This document shows positions 25,901 through 34,416 of a stretch of 64,000 nucleotides of DNA, piece by piece. The DNA lies in assembly GCA_015075635.1 (NCBI GenBank), contig JABTUA010000002.1, positions 1,240,001-1,304,000 on the forward strand, in the 5' to 3' direction. The DNA is from Polyangiaceae bacterium. Its GTDB lineage: Bacteria; Myxococcota_A; Polyangia; Polyangiales; Polyangiaceae. Under the pieces are notes generated by a model that was given only the letters and a program-made list of their open reading frames with translations, did no database searches and was not told the DNA's origin. How positions within the stretch are numbered: position 1 is the first letter of the stretch; every line of letters begins with the position of its first letter. The translations under genes and the position numbers were made by a program.

Positions 25901-28900
25901 TCGCGACGGCGTGACCGCCTCCGGTCAGGCCCGGCAACGGCGGCACGATGCGCCACACCGCCGGCGCGGGAGGCCCGTTGTTCGAGATGACCAGCGTCCC
26001 ATTCGGGGCGGCGGCGATGTCCGACGCACTCACCAGGGCCCGGCGTGCCGGGACTCCAGCACCAAACGAGACCGTTCCCTGGCCCGCCAGTGTACGCAGG
26101 ATGCCCTGAGGTGTGATCGCGCGAACGGCTCCGCCCTCGGCGAACAACACCGTGCCGTCATCGAGCGGCAGCACCGCTTGCGGCTGAATTCGCGCATCCA
26201 CAGCCAGCATTCCATCGTCACCCAGGCACGACGCGAAGCCACAGCCTGAGCCGCCGCGGTTGTGGATGATGCCGGCGTTGTCTACGTAGCGCACCTGCCC
26301 CGCGCCTCGGTCGGCGATATAGAGATCACCGGTGTTGCTGAACGCGAGGTCGAACGGCGTCATGCGCGTCTGGGTCGCACGAACCTCGTTGACCGCGTTG
26401 ACGCCGCAACAGGGAGTGCCGTTCCCTGCGACCGTCCGGATGGTGCCGGAGGCGTCCACGCGACGAACCCTTCCGTTTCCCGCGTCGGCGATGTATACTA
26501 ACCCGTCCGGTCCGACCGCGACACCCCAGGGGTCGCTAAGGCGCGCGGAGGTGGCGGGACCGTCGTCCCCCGTGAACCCTGCGACGCCAGTGCCAGCGAG
26601 CGTGGAGATGATGCCGTTCGGGGCAATCTTACGGACGATGTGGTTGTGCTGCTCGGCCACGTACAGCGTCCCGTCGCGCGCCAGCGCGAGCCGTTGGGGT
26701 TGGCTCATCCTCGCGCTCGTCGCGGGTCCGCCGTCGCCGGAGTAGCCCGCCTGGTTCAAGGTACCCGCGTAGACGCTCGACGTACCGCTCGGCGAGATGC
26801 GCCAGATCACGTCCCAGCTGATGTCCGAGGAATAGACCGTGCCGTCCGGCGCGACCGCGATCCCCGCCGCGATTCCCGTGGTCGTCAGCATGGGTTCGAC
26901 GACCGAGGGCAGATCCGCCGTGCTGCGGCGCTTGCCGTCGCCCAAGAACAACACGCCGCCGACCGGGTCGTACGTGTGATGGGCACTCAAGGTCCAGCCG
27001 CCGAGCCCGAGCGGTTTGGGGTCGAACGGTCCAAGCGGACCGCCGAACATCCGACGCGAGCTGATCTCGGCACGAGCGGCGTTGAAGTCGAGCGTAACGC
27101 CGGTCCCGAAGTCGCCGAACTCGGAGCCCTCCTCGTAGGTCACGTCGAAGACCCAGTCGAGCGTGACAACGGCGGGCTGCCGGCCCTGAAGCAAGCGTCC
27201 GAATGCGTCGCGACCGTCCCAGACGTACTGGAAGGACTGGTTGGGAGCCGGTGGGAAGCTCTGCCGAGTGGTCTGTCCCGCGACCGTGACCTCGACGTCG
27301 ATGCGCTTCAGATCGCTGGGGACCGTGGCTTCGGACAGGAGCACGTTGAGCGCTCGAGAGTTTCGGCGCCCGTGGGTCCGGTCGCTCGAGTACACGAGCT
27401 CGAACGGGGTTCCCGCGATGGGCACCGACTCCTTCAGGATCTGACTCTGGCACTCCAGCGTAGAGTTGTTGGGCGACCCGCACGGATCGTCGGGATCCGG
27501 ACTGGGCCCCGGCGTCGGCCCCCAGCCGCCCTCATTACCCGTTCCGGCGCTGCCGGAGGTCCCTCCTTGGCCGCCGGCTCCGCCGGAGCCGCCATCGCCT
27601 CCGCTCCCGGCGGCACCGCCGCTTCCGGCAGCACCGGCAGCACCCGCCGCGCCACCAGCGCCCGCAGCGCCCGCAGCGCCCGCAGCGCCCGCCGCACCAC
27701 CAGCGCCCGCTGCGCCCGCTTCTCCTCCGGAACCTGCGGCGCCGCCGCTCCCCCCGCTTCCGCCGGAGCCGCCGCTTCCGCCGGTGCCTCCCGTTCCGGC
27801 AGTGCCGCCCTGACCGCCGCCGCCCGGCCACTTCGGTTGGGGCGGTGGTGGCGAAGAGGGCTTCTTTCCCGGGAAGTTACAGTCCACCGGGGTCAGGTGG
27901 GTCAGCGCCACGCGCCAAAGCCCCGTACCGGCAGCGTAGAGTTGCCCGAGCTTCGCGAGCTCCGCCGCGGTGATTCCGTGCGCGCTCAGCTCCGCCGCGG
28001 TGTCTGCGACGCCGTCCCCGTTGGCGTCCACCGTGGCGCTGCCGCCGGACACCGAGAGCACCTTCAAGACGACGCCGCTCGGCTCTGCGACCCACTGGCC
28101 GCGCGCTCGATCGTAGGTCCCGACCGGCACGACCTTGCCGGCCTGGAGCCCGAGGAAGTTCTCCACGTAGAAGATCACCGGCTGATCGAAGGCAACGCTG
28201 GCGGAGCCCGTTGCGATCGCTTCGTCCGCCGAGAGCTCGACGGCGTACGTGTATTGGCTGGTCGGAGGCAACGGCGCCGGCATCGCCTTGGGACCGTTCG
28301 GGCCCACGGTGTATTCCGTTGCCCGAATGTTGAGCTCGGTCACCGATGTGCTCGTACCGTCGGCCGCAATCAACGCCGCAGACGTCCCAGCTCGGAACAT
28401 GACGGTGGCTTGCCGCGAGCCGTTCCCGTCGATGACCACACTGCCGCGCGCGACCTGGACATCCTCCGCTGAGGACAGATCGACTTCCGTCGCCACGGGG
28501 TCCAGTTGCGCCATCACCAGATCCGGTACTCGCGCGCTCTCTCCCCAACTCACCTGAATTGGCCGGTGTGCCGGAAGGAAGCCCGCCTTCTGGAAGTCGA
28601 GCAGCAACTCGCCGCCGCCGTTGACCACCAAGTCGAAGACGCCGCTCGACTGCGTCGTCGTCTGGCCGAGCTCTGGCCGGCCCTGCACCCGCACGGTGAC
28701 TCCCGGTAGCGGGAACCCGGCTTGGTCATGCACCTGGCCGCGCAGGCTGGCAGCGCGAGCCGCCTCGATGGTTCCCGGGGCCACACCCGTCTGCACCGGG
28801 TTCGAACCGGTGTAGAGCCACTCCATCGAGGCGATCACTGTCGTCGCCACCGTTCGATCCACCGGCGCGCAGGTCTTGTAGGTCGGCCCGAGCACGGGGT

Positions 28901-31604
28901 CGCAGGAATCAATCGTGCAAGCGTCCCCGTCATCTACCGGCAGGGGCATTCCACCGACGCAAACACCGCCCGAGTCGCAGAGCGCGCCGAATGTGCAGGC
29001 GTCCACGTTGCACGCCGTGCCCGCGGGCGCTGGCGGATGGCTCACGAGCCCGGTCTGGGGATCGCAGACATCTTGAGTGCACGGGTTCCCGTCGCTGGGC
29101 GGGACCGGGGTGCCGGGCTGGCACGCCCCGGCGGCGTCACACGTCTCATCTCCGTTGCACAGGTCGCCATCGCCGCAGGCCGTGCCCGCCGCGACCGGAG
29201 TGTGGGTCACGCCGACCTGCGGATCGCAGGCGTCCGCCGTGCACGGGTTGCCGTCGCTGAGGTTCGGCGGGACTCCGGCCTGGCAGCTCCCTGTGCCATC
29301 GCAGGCCTCGGCTCCGTCGCACACGTTGGCGTCTGCGCACGAGGTTCCCGCGGGGACTGGGGTGTGCGTGACGCCCAGCAGCGGATCGCAAGCGTCCGCG
29401 GTGCACACGTTCCCGTCATCGATCGCGAGCGGCGTTCCGGTCTGGCAAGAACCGGCGGCATCGCATGTCTCGTCGCCGTTGCACACGGTCGCGTCCGCGC
29501 AGCTCGTGCCGGCCGCCACCGGCGTGTGCGTGACGCCCAGCTCCGGGTCGCAAGCGTCGGCGGTGCAGGGGTTCCCGTCCTCGGCGTTCGGGGGGGAACC
29601 CGCCACGCAGCTCCCCGTGCCGTCGCAGACTTCGTCGCCGTTGCACACCGTGGCGTCGGCGCAGCTCGTGCCCGCTGCGACCGGAGAATGGGTCACTCCG
29701 GCTTGTGGGTCGCAGGCGTCCGTGGTGCACGGGTTGTCGTCGTCGATCGCGACGGGATTGCCACCCGCGCAGCTTCCTGCCGCGCACGCATCGCCTGCGG
29801 TGCAGGCGTCGCCGTCGTCGCAGCTCGTGCCATCGGCCTTGGACGGGTTGGAGCAGGTCCCGGTGCTCGGGTTGCACGTGCCCGCGTCGTGACATTGATC
29901 GCTCGCGGTGCAGACGACCGGGCTGCCACCGGTGCAGGCGCCGGCCTGGCAGGTGTCGGACTGCGTGCAGGCGTCCCCGTCGTTGCAGGTGGCGCCGTCG
30001 GGCTTGGCCGGGTTCGAGCAAACGCCCGTACCCGGATCGCAGGTCCCTGCGGTGTGGCACTGGTCGCTCGCGGTGCAGACCACGGGGTTCGAGCCCGAGC
30101 AGCTCCCGGACTGACAGGTGTCGGTCTGGGTGCAGGCGTTCCCGTCGTTGCACGCGCTGCCGTTGGGCTTGGCGGGGTTCGAGCAGGTGCCGGTGCTCGG
30201 GTTGCACGTGCCGGCGTCGTGGCACTGGTCGGAGGCGGTGCAGACTACCGCGTTTCCGCCCGTGCAGATGCCGGCCTGACAGGTGTCGGTTTGCGTGCAG
30301 GCGTTGCCGTCGTCGCAAGCCGCGCCGGTGAGCGGGGCGTGGCTGACTCCGGTTTCCGGATCGCACGAGTCCGCGGTGCAGGCGTTGCCGTCGTCGAGGT
30401 TCGGCGGCGTGCCGGACTGGCAGGTGCCGCTCGCGTTGCAGGTCTCGTCGCCGTTGCAGGCGTTGCCGTCTCCGCACGACGTGCCTGCGGCCACCGGCGT
30501 GCGTGTGACTCCGGCCGAGGGACTGCAAGCGTCGGCGGTGCAGGGGTTGCCGTCGTCGATTGTCGGGGGCGTGCCCGGCTGGCAGGTGCCCGCCCCGTCA
30601 CAGCTCTCCGCGCCGTCGCAGGCGTTGCCGTTCGAGCAACTCGTGCCCGCGGGCAGGGGATCGTGGTGCACCGTGCCGGTCCCCTCGTCGCAGGAGTCCG
30701 CCGTGCAGGGGTTTCCGTCGTCCACCGGGCCCGGGCAGGCGCCCGTCGCGTCCTTCGTCAGCGAGACCCCTTCGCCGACCAGGACGTCCCTGGCGACGAA
30801 GGTGCCGGTAGCGGTCGTTCCGGCCTTTAGCCAGAGGGTTCCGTTGGGGGCGTGCACGCGGGCTTGCACCGTGTTGTCGAAGCCGATGACCGCCGCCTTG
30901 GGCGTGGCACCAAGGTTGCCCGAGCTGCCGTTGATGCCCTCGACGAAGAGCTCCACATCAGAGGGGCTGAGGCCCGAACCGGCTGCGGGACCAATGAACG
31001 ACTTCTCGCCGGGCTCGAGGCGGTTCTTGATCCGGATCTCACACGCGGTCGTGCACTCTACGCGACTCTTTTCGCCGACGTTGAGTCCGTCGAGGTTGTA
31101 GACTCCACCGCTCAGTGTGAGCACGGTGGGATCCGCGACGCTCCCCATCTGGAGCGTGACCTGGCCGTAGTCGCCGGCCGCGAGCGATCGGTCCTCGTGC
31201 TGCGCGAGCGTCACCGCCGTCGTGCCGGCCGAGAAAGTCGGAAACGTGGGGACCGTGATCGGGAGCGGCAGCGCGAGCGGCGTGATCGTGCTCCCGTTGA
31301 CGCTGCCGTTGTTGACGAGCGAGTTCTGCCTCACGTCGCCGTTCACCGTGCCGCCGAGGGCGGATCTCGCTAGAAACTGGACGGCGCAGCGTTTGATCGC
31401 GTTTGAAAACCTCGCACCTTCGTCTACTCGGCCACGCTCGCAGCAATGACGTTCCGCGATGCCCGTGCGAAGCTCGGCAACGACGAAACCTGTCGCTGCC
31501 ATCGCGCGGACGACGCGAGAGCGGGCCACTCCACGCCGCGTCGCGATGTTCGAGCACCTGGCCGATATGCCAGTTGCACGAGTGGAGAATCCGTGGGCCA
31601 CCAC
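22938..31604 (-). CDS. giant RHS/YD-repeat protein with teneurin-like domain order, 5' end replaced
   Basis: The frame encodes 2888 residues from GTG 31604, but sequence up to about 31370 belongs to repeat F and carries no signal peptide, so the native 5' end is probably lost. Domains, in rough residues: beta-solenoid-like secretion/adhesion segment (85-285); about 13 Cys-rich repeats of the type DDGNPCTADACDP...GTSC..CNG.E.CD (290-910); carboxypeptidase-regulatory/TTR-like domain (VHDQAGFPLPGVTVRVQGRP, 945-1025); Gly/Ala linker (1260-1360); FN-plug-like region (1380-1535); NHL propeller (YSGDGGPATSARMSQP, 1550-1890); YD-repeat shell (1900-2770) closing with GARDYDPVVGRWTAKDP; and a ~90-residue Cys-rich tip (CDIVWEIVCEYGCKAGHHVC). 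It is probably an exported or surface protein whose shell holds the tip. The downstream partner gene overlaps by 4 bp. Confidence 0.85.
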   Translation of the reverse strand: MVAHGFSTRATGISARCSNIATRRGVARSRVVRAMAATGFVVAELRTGIAERHCCERGRVDEGARFSNAIKRCAVQFLARSALGGTVNGDVRQNSLVNNGSVNGSTITPLALPLPITVPTFPTFSAGTTAVTLAQHEDRSLAAGDYGQVTLQMGSVADPTVLTLSGGVYNLDGLNVGEKSRVECTTACEIRIKNRLEPGEKSFIGPAAGSGLSPSDVELFVEGINGSSGNLGATPKAAVIGFDNTVQARVHAPNGTLWLKAGTTATGTFVARDVLVGEGVSLTKDATGACPGPVDDGNPCTADSCDEGTGTVHHDPLPAGTSCSNGNACDGAESCDGAGTCQPGTPPTIDDGNPCTADACSPSAGVTRTPVAAGTSCGDGNACNGDETCNASGTCQSGTPPNLDDGNACTADSCDPETGVSHAPLTGAACDDGNACTQTDTCQAGICTGGNAVVCTASDQCHDAGTCNPSTGTCSNPAKPNGSACNDGNACTQTDTCQSGSCSGSNPVVCTASDQCHTAGTCDPGTGVCSNPAKPDGATCNDGDACTQSDTCQAGACTGGSPVVCTASDQCHDAGTCNPSTGTCSNPSKADGTSCDDGDACTAGDACAAGSCAGGNPVAIDDDNPCTTDACDPQAGVTHSPVAAGTSCADATVCNGDEVCDGTGSCVAGSPPNAEDGNPCTADACDPELGVTHTPVAAGTSCADATVCNGDETCDAAGSCQTGTPLAIDDGNVCTADACDPLLGVTHTPVPAGTSCADANVCDGAEACDGTGSCQAGVPPNLSDGNPCTADACDPQVGVTHTPVAAGTACGDGDLCNGDETCDAAGACQPGTPVPPSDGNPCTQDVCDPQTGLVSHPPAPAGTACNVDACTFGALCDSGGVCVGGMPLPVDDGDACTIDSCDPVLGPTYKTCAPVDRTVATTVIASMEWLYTGSNPVQTGVAPGTIEAARAASLRGQVHDQAGFPLPGVTVRVQGRPELGQTTTQSSGVFDLVVNGGGELLLDFQKAGFLPAHRPIQVSWGESARVPDLVMAQLDPVATEVDLSSAEDVQVARGSVVIDGNGSRQATVMFRAGTSAALIAADGTSTSVTELNIRATEYTVGPNGPKAMPAPLPPTSQYTYAVELSADEAIATGSASVAFDQPVIFYVENFLGLQAGKVVPVGTYDRARGQWVAEPSGVVLKVLSVSGGSATVDANGDGVADTAAELSAHGITAAELAKLGQLYAAGTGLWRVALTHLTPVDCNFPGKKPSSPPPPQPKWPGGGGQGGTAGTGGTGGSGGSGGSGGSGGAAGSGGEAGAAGAGGAAGAAGAAGAAGAGGAAGAAGAAGSGGAAGSGGDGGSGGAGGQGGTSGSAGTGNEGGWGPTPGPSPDPDDPCGSPNNSTLECQSQILKESVPIAGTPFELVYSSDRTHGRRNSRALNVLLSEATVPSDLKRIDVEVTVAGQTTRQSFPPAPNQSFQYVWDGRDAFGRLLQGRQPAVVTLDWVFDVTYEEGSEFGDFGTGVTLDFNAARAEISSRRMFGGPLGPFDPKPLGLGGWTLSAHHTYDPVGGVLFLGDGKRRSTADLPSVVEPMLTTTGIAAGIAVAPDGTVYSSDISWDVIWRISPSGTSSVYAGTLNQAGYSGDGGPATSARMSQPQRLALARDGTLYVAEQHNHIVRKIAPNGIISTLAGTGVAGFTGDDGPATSARLSDPWGVAVGPDGLVYIADAGNGRVRRVDASGTIRTVAGNGTPCCGVNAVNEVRATQTRMTPFDLAFSNTGDLYIADRGAGQVRYVDNAGIIHNRGGSGCGFASCLGDDGMLAVDARIQPQAVLPLDDGTVLFAEGGAVRAITPQGILRTLAGQGTVSFGAGVPARRALVSASDIAAAPNGTLVISNNGPPAPAVWRIVPPLPGLTGGGHAVATEDGQEVFVFDPSGRHLATRDARTGATRASFGYDSAGRLASVTDGDGNTTTIGHDSSGNPTLIVGPYGHPTALQVDANGYLAAVVNPLSESVSATYTSDGLMTSFTDARGNMSSMSYDVLGRVHTDANAASGVVEFTRSGTFAGYSAAKTTAMGRTTTYAVEPVSTGGELRTNTFPDGTVATQLLPLNGTEAVTTPDGTQYTMTEAPDPRFGLNAPVVTRTTRTPSGLTRTETLTRTLTGATPSDPFAFTQQTDQVNVNGRITRTVFDKPTLTTTVTSPASRVTKTFHDSQMRVTRREVTGITPVVFGYDSRGRLATVTQGPRTRSTTYFNTSDARNGYVQWVTNALAQTTSFSPDATGRILQQLDPDGALTSFAWDGNGNLTSVTPPGQPAHGQSFTPVDLLSAYTPPVVPGVPAPSTLFAYNVDRQLTQTTRPDGLLVGRTYDAAGKLDLLATPAGNVDYDYFGLTPCPGCAPGRLQRITDPSGVVLDHSYDGLLLKSLTWSGAVAGSVAFGHDASFRITSETVTVGATTSPVAFGYDNDDILICASPSTCSPAGTDALKITLNAGNGLVTGSTHGLVTDTLTYNAFGELASTTGKVGASTVFSEVVDTAANPRDALGRIVQRVETNGGAAVTWRYTYDLRGRLVDVQKDGALFEHYDYDPNGNRTLLTTPAGTTAGVYDAQDRLLSYGSTTYTYTANGELRTKTDSTGTTTYTYDVRGNLVQVDLPSGDVIQYLVDGQDRRVGKNKNGVLERAWLYRNQLNPVAELDGSGALVARFVYGSKSNVPEYMVRGGVTYRVLSDHLGSPRALVDVVTGAVAWRADFDAWGNRTLTAGTADFLPFGFAGGMFDPETGLTRFGARDYDPVVGRWTAKDPAGFRNTEINFYLYAAADPVNRRDPKGRNLVCDIVWEIVCEYGCKAGHHVCLPICILMGLTVCSEPKVGEPGKWPCGGWLQPPCDEEGFAPGEKCFKYPETCTCGPEGDPKG
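31365..31497 (-). repeat. repeat F, copy 1 (at the 5' junction of the RHS gene)
   Basis: This ~133-bp unit, containing GTTTGAAAACCTCGCAC and AATGACGTTCCGCGATG on the plus strand, recurs at 31688-31819 with few changes. A 29-bp core occurs a third time at 31634-31662. It supplies the first in-frame codons of the RHS frame in place of a signal peptide. I know no family for it. The interval 31605-31889 holds only these repeats. Confidence 0.75.
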
Positions 31605-31687
31605 GAACCTCTGAGCGTTTCACGACGACGCGCGCGTTTGATCGCGTTTGAAAACCTCGCACCTGCGCGCACACGCTGGTTGGCGAA

Positions 31688-31819
31688 TCTCGCCAGAACT
31701 AGACCGCGCAGCGGTTGATCGCGTTTGAAAACCTCGCACCTTCGTCTACTCGGCCACGCCCGCAGCAATGACGTTCCGCGATGCGCGTGCGAAGCTCGGC
31801 AACGACGAAACCTGTCGCT
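31688..31819 (-). repeat. repeat F, copy 2
   Basis: It matches copy 1 from TCTCGC(C/T)AGAA to CCTGTCGCT. The ~190 bp between the copies contain a further short core copy (31634-31662) and no gene. Confidence 0.75.
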
Positions 31820-31889
31820 ACTTTGGCTGGCCGCCGCCAGCTGACGGCGGCACGGCCGACGGCGGGTAGCCGGAGCGGGCAGTGCGCGC

Positions 31890-32240
31890 TCACCCGAGCG
31901 CCTCGCGCACCCGCAGCAGCGCCGCCTCCGGCTGCCGAAGCACGAGCTCGGCCTCGAGCCGGAGCACCCGCCAGCCGAGACGCGCGAGCTTGCGGTCCCG
32001 GCGCGCATCGGCCGCAGCCCGCCCCGCGTGGCTGCCTCCATCGACTTCGATGATCAGCCTTGCGGCGGGCACCGCGAAGTCCGCGACGAATCCCCCGATG
32101 ACCACCTGGCGCCTGACCGCGACACCGAGCTTCGCGCCGCGGAGCAACCGTGACAACGCCTGCTCGCTCCAGGTGGGAGCACCGCGCATGGCATGGGCCC
32201 GAGCCTCGAGGAGCTGACGGCGGGTGTGGTTTCGATGCAT
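31890..32240 (-). CDS. DUF559 (Vsr-like endonuclease fold) protein
   Basis: ATG 32240 is preceded by a good AGGAGG ribosome site and gives 116 residues. The pattern matches DUF559: SEQALSRLLRGAKLGVAVRR, VADFAVPAARLIIEVDGGSH, DARRDRKLARLGWRVLRLEA. The family has a PD-(D/E)XK/Vsr-type nuclease fold and is often found near mobile elements; its role is unknown. Its leader is repeat E3, which is split by group II intron 1. Confidence 0.85.
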   Translation of the reverse strand: MHRNHTRRQLLEARAHAMRGAPTWSEQALSRLLRGAKLGVAVRRQVVIGGFVADFAVPAARLIIEVDGGSHAGRAAADARRDRKLARLGWRVLRLEAELVLRQPEAALLRVREALG

Positions 32241-32250
32241 GAGGTCCTCC

Positions 32251-32288
32251 TGTCCCGGCGGCGCGTCCGGGCTTTGCCCGATCACGGC
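32251..32288 (-). repeat. repeat E, copy 3, downstream half (DUF559 leader)
   Basis: GCCGTGATCGGGCAAAGCCC and onward matches repeat E1. It forms the leader of the DUF559 gene and starts exactly where intron 1 ends. Confidence 0.75.
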
Positions 32289-32362
32289 GCCGGGTGGCCC
32301 TGGAGGATTGCTCCTCCAGGGCTCCCACGGATCCGGACGTGCAGATTTCCTGCATCCGGCTC
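32289..32362 (-). ncRNA. group II intron 1 domains V and VI
   Basis: On the minus strand a 34-nt-type hairpin begins GAGCCGGATGCAGG, has internal GAAA, and closes TGCACGTCCGGATCC. A domain VI stem follows (GCCCTGGAGGA/TCCTCCAGGGC) and then the intron end. Confidence 0.8.
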
Positions 32363-32389
32363 GTCAGGCCACGGGTTCACTGCGCTTGA

Positions 32390-33725
32390 TCAGATCGCAT
32401 GCGAGATGACCGGCCGAGGAAGCGGGTACGCTTCCAACAGCACGTTCATCGCCTGCATTCCGCCGCTGGTGTCGGAACGACGCGACAACCACTTGCACCA
32501 CAGCACCCGGACCCAGTACCGGAACGAGTCCAGCGCCAAGTAGTTCCCGGTGACACCGTAGTACGCGTAGTGGCCGCTGACCTTCTTCACCAGCGCTCGA
32601 TGCTGTCTGCGAATCGGCTCGTGCCGGTTCTGGCGCAACCAGAGCGAGATGCCCTTGAGCGCCCGGCTGAGGCGGGATGTCTCGGTTTTCCTCAGTACAA
32701 CCCAGAAGCCCTTCCGTGACCGACACCAGAAGTGCGTGAAGCCGAGCAGGTTGAAGGTCCCCGGCCGCCGATGGTCGGGTCCACGAGGGACTCGACGCCG
32801 AGGCGGCCTGCGGAACGGAACCAGCCGGGTCTTCTCTGGGTGGAGGCGTAGGTTGTACTTGCCAAATCGCTTTGGCAGTACGTCCAGAACGCGACGAGCG
32901 TCCTCTTCCCGCTCGAAGACGATGACGAAGTCATCCGCGTATCGGATCAAAACCGCACGGCCTTTCAGCCGTGGCTTGACCTGACACTCGAACCATTCGT
33001 CGAGCACCTCGTGCAGGTAGACGTTCGCCAGGAGTGGCGAGATCACTCCACCTTGCGGCGTGCCGGAGTCCGGGCGGTAGACATGCCCGTCCTCCATCAC
33101 ACCAGCATTCAGCCACTTGCCGATGAGTCGCAAAAGCACCCCATCGCGCACCCTCCGCTCGAGGATTTCTCGGAGCTTGGTGCGGTCCACGGAATCGAAA
33201 AAGCTCTCGATGTCCGCTTCGAGCACCCAGCCCCAGCCATCGACATCAGGCTCTCACGCAGCATGTACAGTGCGTCGTGTGCGCCGCGCCCCGGCCGAAA
33301 CCCGAACGAGCAGTCCAAGAAGTCCTGCTCGTACACAGCTTCGAGCACCATCATCACTGCCCGTTGAAGGACCTTGTCCTCGAAGGTGGGGATGCCGATC
33401 GGGCGAGTCTTCGACCCACCCGGTTTCGGGATGTGCACACGCCGCACGGGGGCGCGCGATAGGCGTCGCCGGACTTCGCGCGGTCGAGCAGCGAGCGGAG
33501 GTTACCCTCCAAATTCGCCGCATATTCTTCCGCAGTCCGTCCATCGACGCCCGAGGCGCCATCCTTGCGAGTGCGCCGATGCGCTTCGCGTAGCCAATCG
33601 ATGTCGATGAAATGCGCGAGCGTGTTCAGTCCCACGCCGCGCATCTCCCTCGCGCGTTTCGCTATCCGTTCGATTTTCGTTGAGACTGATTCCGGATTCG
33701 GTGTCCCGGTCATTCTTTCCTCCAA
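32390..33725 (-). pseudogene. group II intron reverse transcriptase/maturase, two frameshifts
   Basis: Three pieces in different frames make one RT: the N-terminus (HFIDIDWLREAHRRTRKDGA), then the RT0-RT3 region (IPKPGGSKTRPIGIPTFEDK, CSFGFRPGRGAHDAL), and then 278 residues from VLEADIESFFDSVDRTKL through GTPQGGVISPLLANVYLHEV and the catalytic IRYADDFVIV to the X/maturase domain and the end at 32390. One-base deletions near 33448 and 33235 separate the pieces. No HNH domain is visible. The active-site residues are intact within the pieces. Confidence 0.85.
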
Positions 33726-34337
33726 ACGGTTCCGTGACCCGGCTGCTCCTTCCTCCGCGGGGTCGTTCGGGCGACTGTCCCCGCTTCTTCGGTACTATGT
33801 GCGACTCCGACTCCCCACCGGCCGTCCCGCTTCGCTTCGGTTGTCCCTTGGCTCGACGGTACCGGTGGCGCTGACGCGCAGCGCCCCGGAGACGATGGGG
33901 TCTCTTGGGTTCCTGGGGGACCCTCGGACGCATGCCGCGCTCTTGGACTCCGGTCGAATCTCCGCGCCTAGCCCTGAGGACGAACTGTGGTGCGGGGAGT
34001 TGCTGTTGCCGGCGGCTCTCGCCTTCGTGCCGGTGCCTCAGTCCTCACCATCGTTCGCGGTCTCGCCGCCTCGCGGCGCATCGATGTTGCCGGCGATGTC
34101 TTGCACCACGCCAGCTTCGACAACGTTCACTCTCTCGAAGCTCGATCACGCGGCCCACGCCCTCGCTGTCTACGCTTCGCAGCCTTCCTTCCCGCTCTCG
34201 CGGTCGTAGGGCCACGCAAGACTCGCTTCCGGGTGGTGGCCAACCTTTGCCGTGCGGGACTCGAACCCGCAGGGTCCCAAATGAAGTTTCAGCTGTGTCT
34301 ACATGGCATCCTCCTCATCCAAGCTTTCCCAACGCAA

Positions 34338-34358
34338 GCAAGGGGCGTGACGGGCGCC
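34338..34358 (-). repeat. repeat E, copy 3, upstream half
   Basis: GGCGCCCGTCACGCCCCTTG matches the 5' part of E1 and joins precisely to 32288 when intron 1 is removed. Between here and E2 (34359-34416) no gene is visible. Confidence 0.65.
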
Positions 34359-34416
34359 GAGGACACCTCGCTGGCGCGTAGCGCGCCAAGCCCGGCTGCT
34401 CGACTCACGATTCCAA

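Larger units (their letters stand above)
32289..34337 (-). mobile_element. group II intron 1 with degraded reverse transcriptase
   Basis: The ends are set by comparing repeat E3 with its uninterrupted copy E1 (14738-14793): the upstream half of E3 is at 34338-34358 and the downstream half at 32251-32288. The 5' end reads TTGCG instead of the GTGYG consensus, so it may be mutated; the 3' end carries recognisable domains V and VI. The ORF lies in its middle. Near 34250 is a T-arm-like hairpin (GCGGGTTCGAGTCCCGC) that intron 2 also has. Confidence 0.85.

Noticed and set aside
31392..31745. Possible CRISPR array from repeated GTTTGAAAACCTCGCAC
   Set aside because: Only three occurrences with unequal spacing (about 240 and 80 bp), and the repeat extends to ~133 bp in two of them. 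No cas gene is present.
34245..34275. T-arm-like sequence GCGGGTTCGAGTCCCGC suggesting a tRNA
   Set aside because: The same hairpin occurs at the equivalent place in intron 2 (about 36610-36630), and there is no acceptor stem, anticodon arm or D-arm around either. It is part of the intron 5' region.
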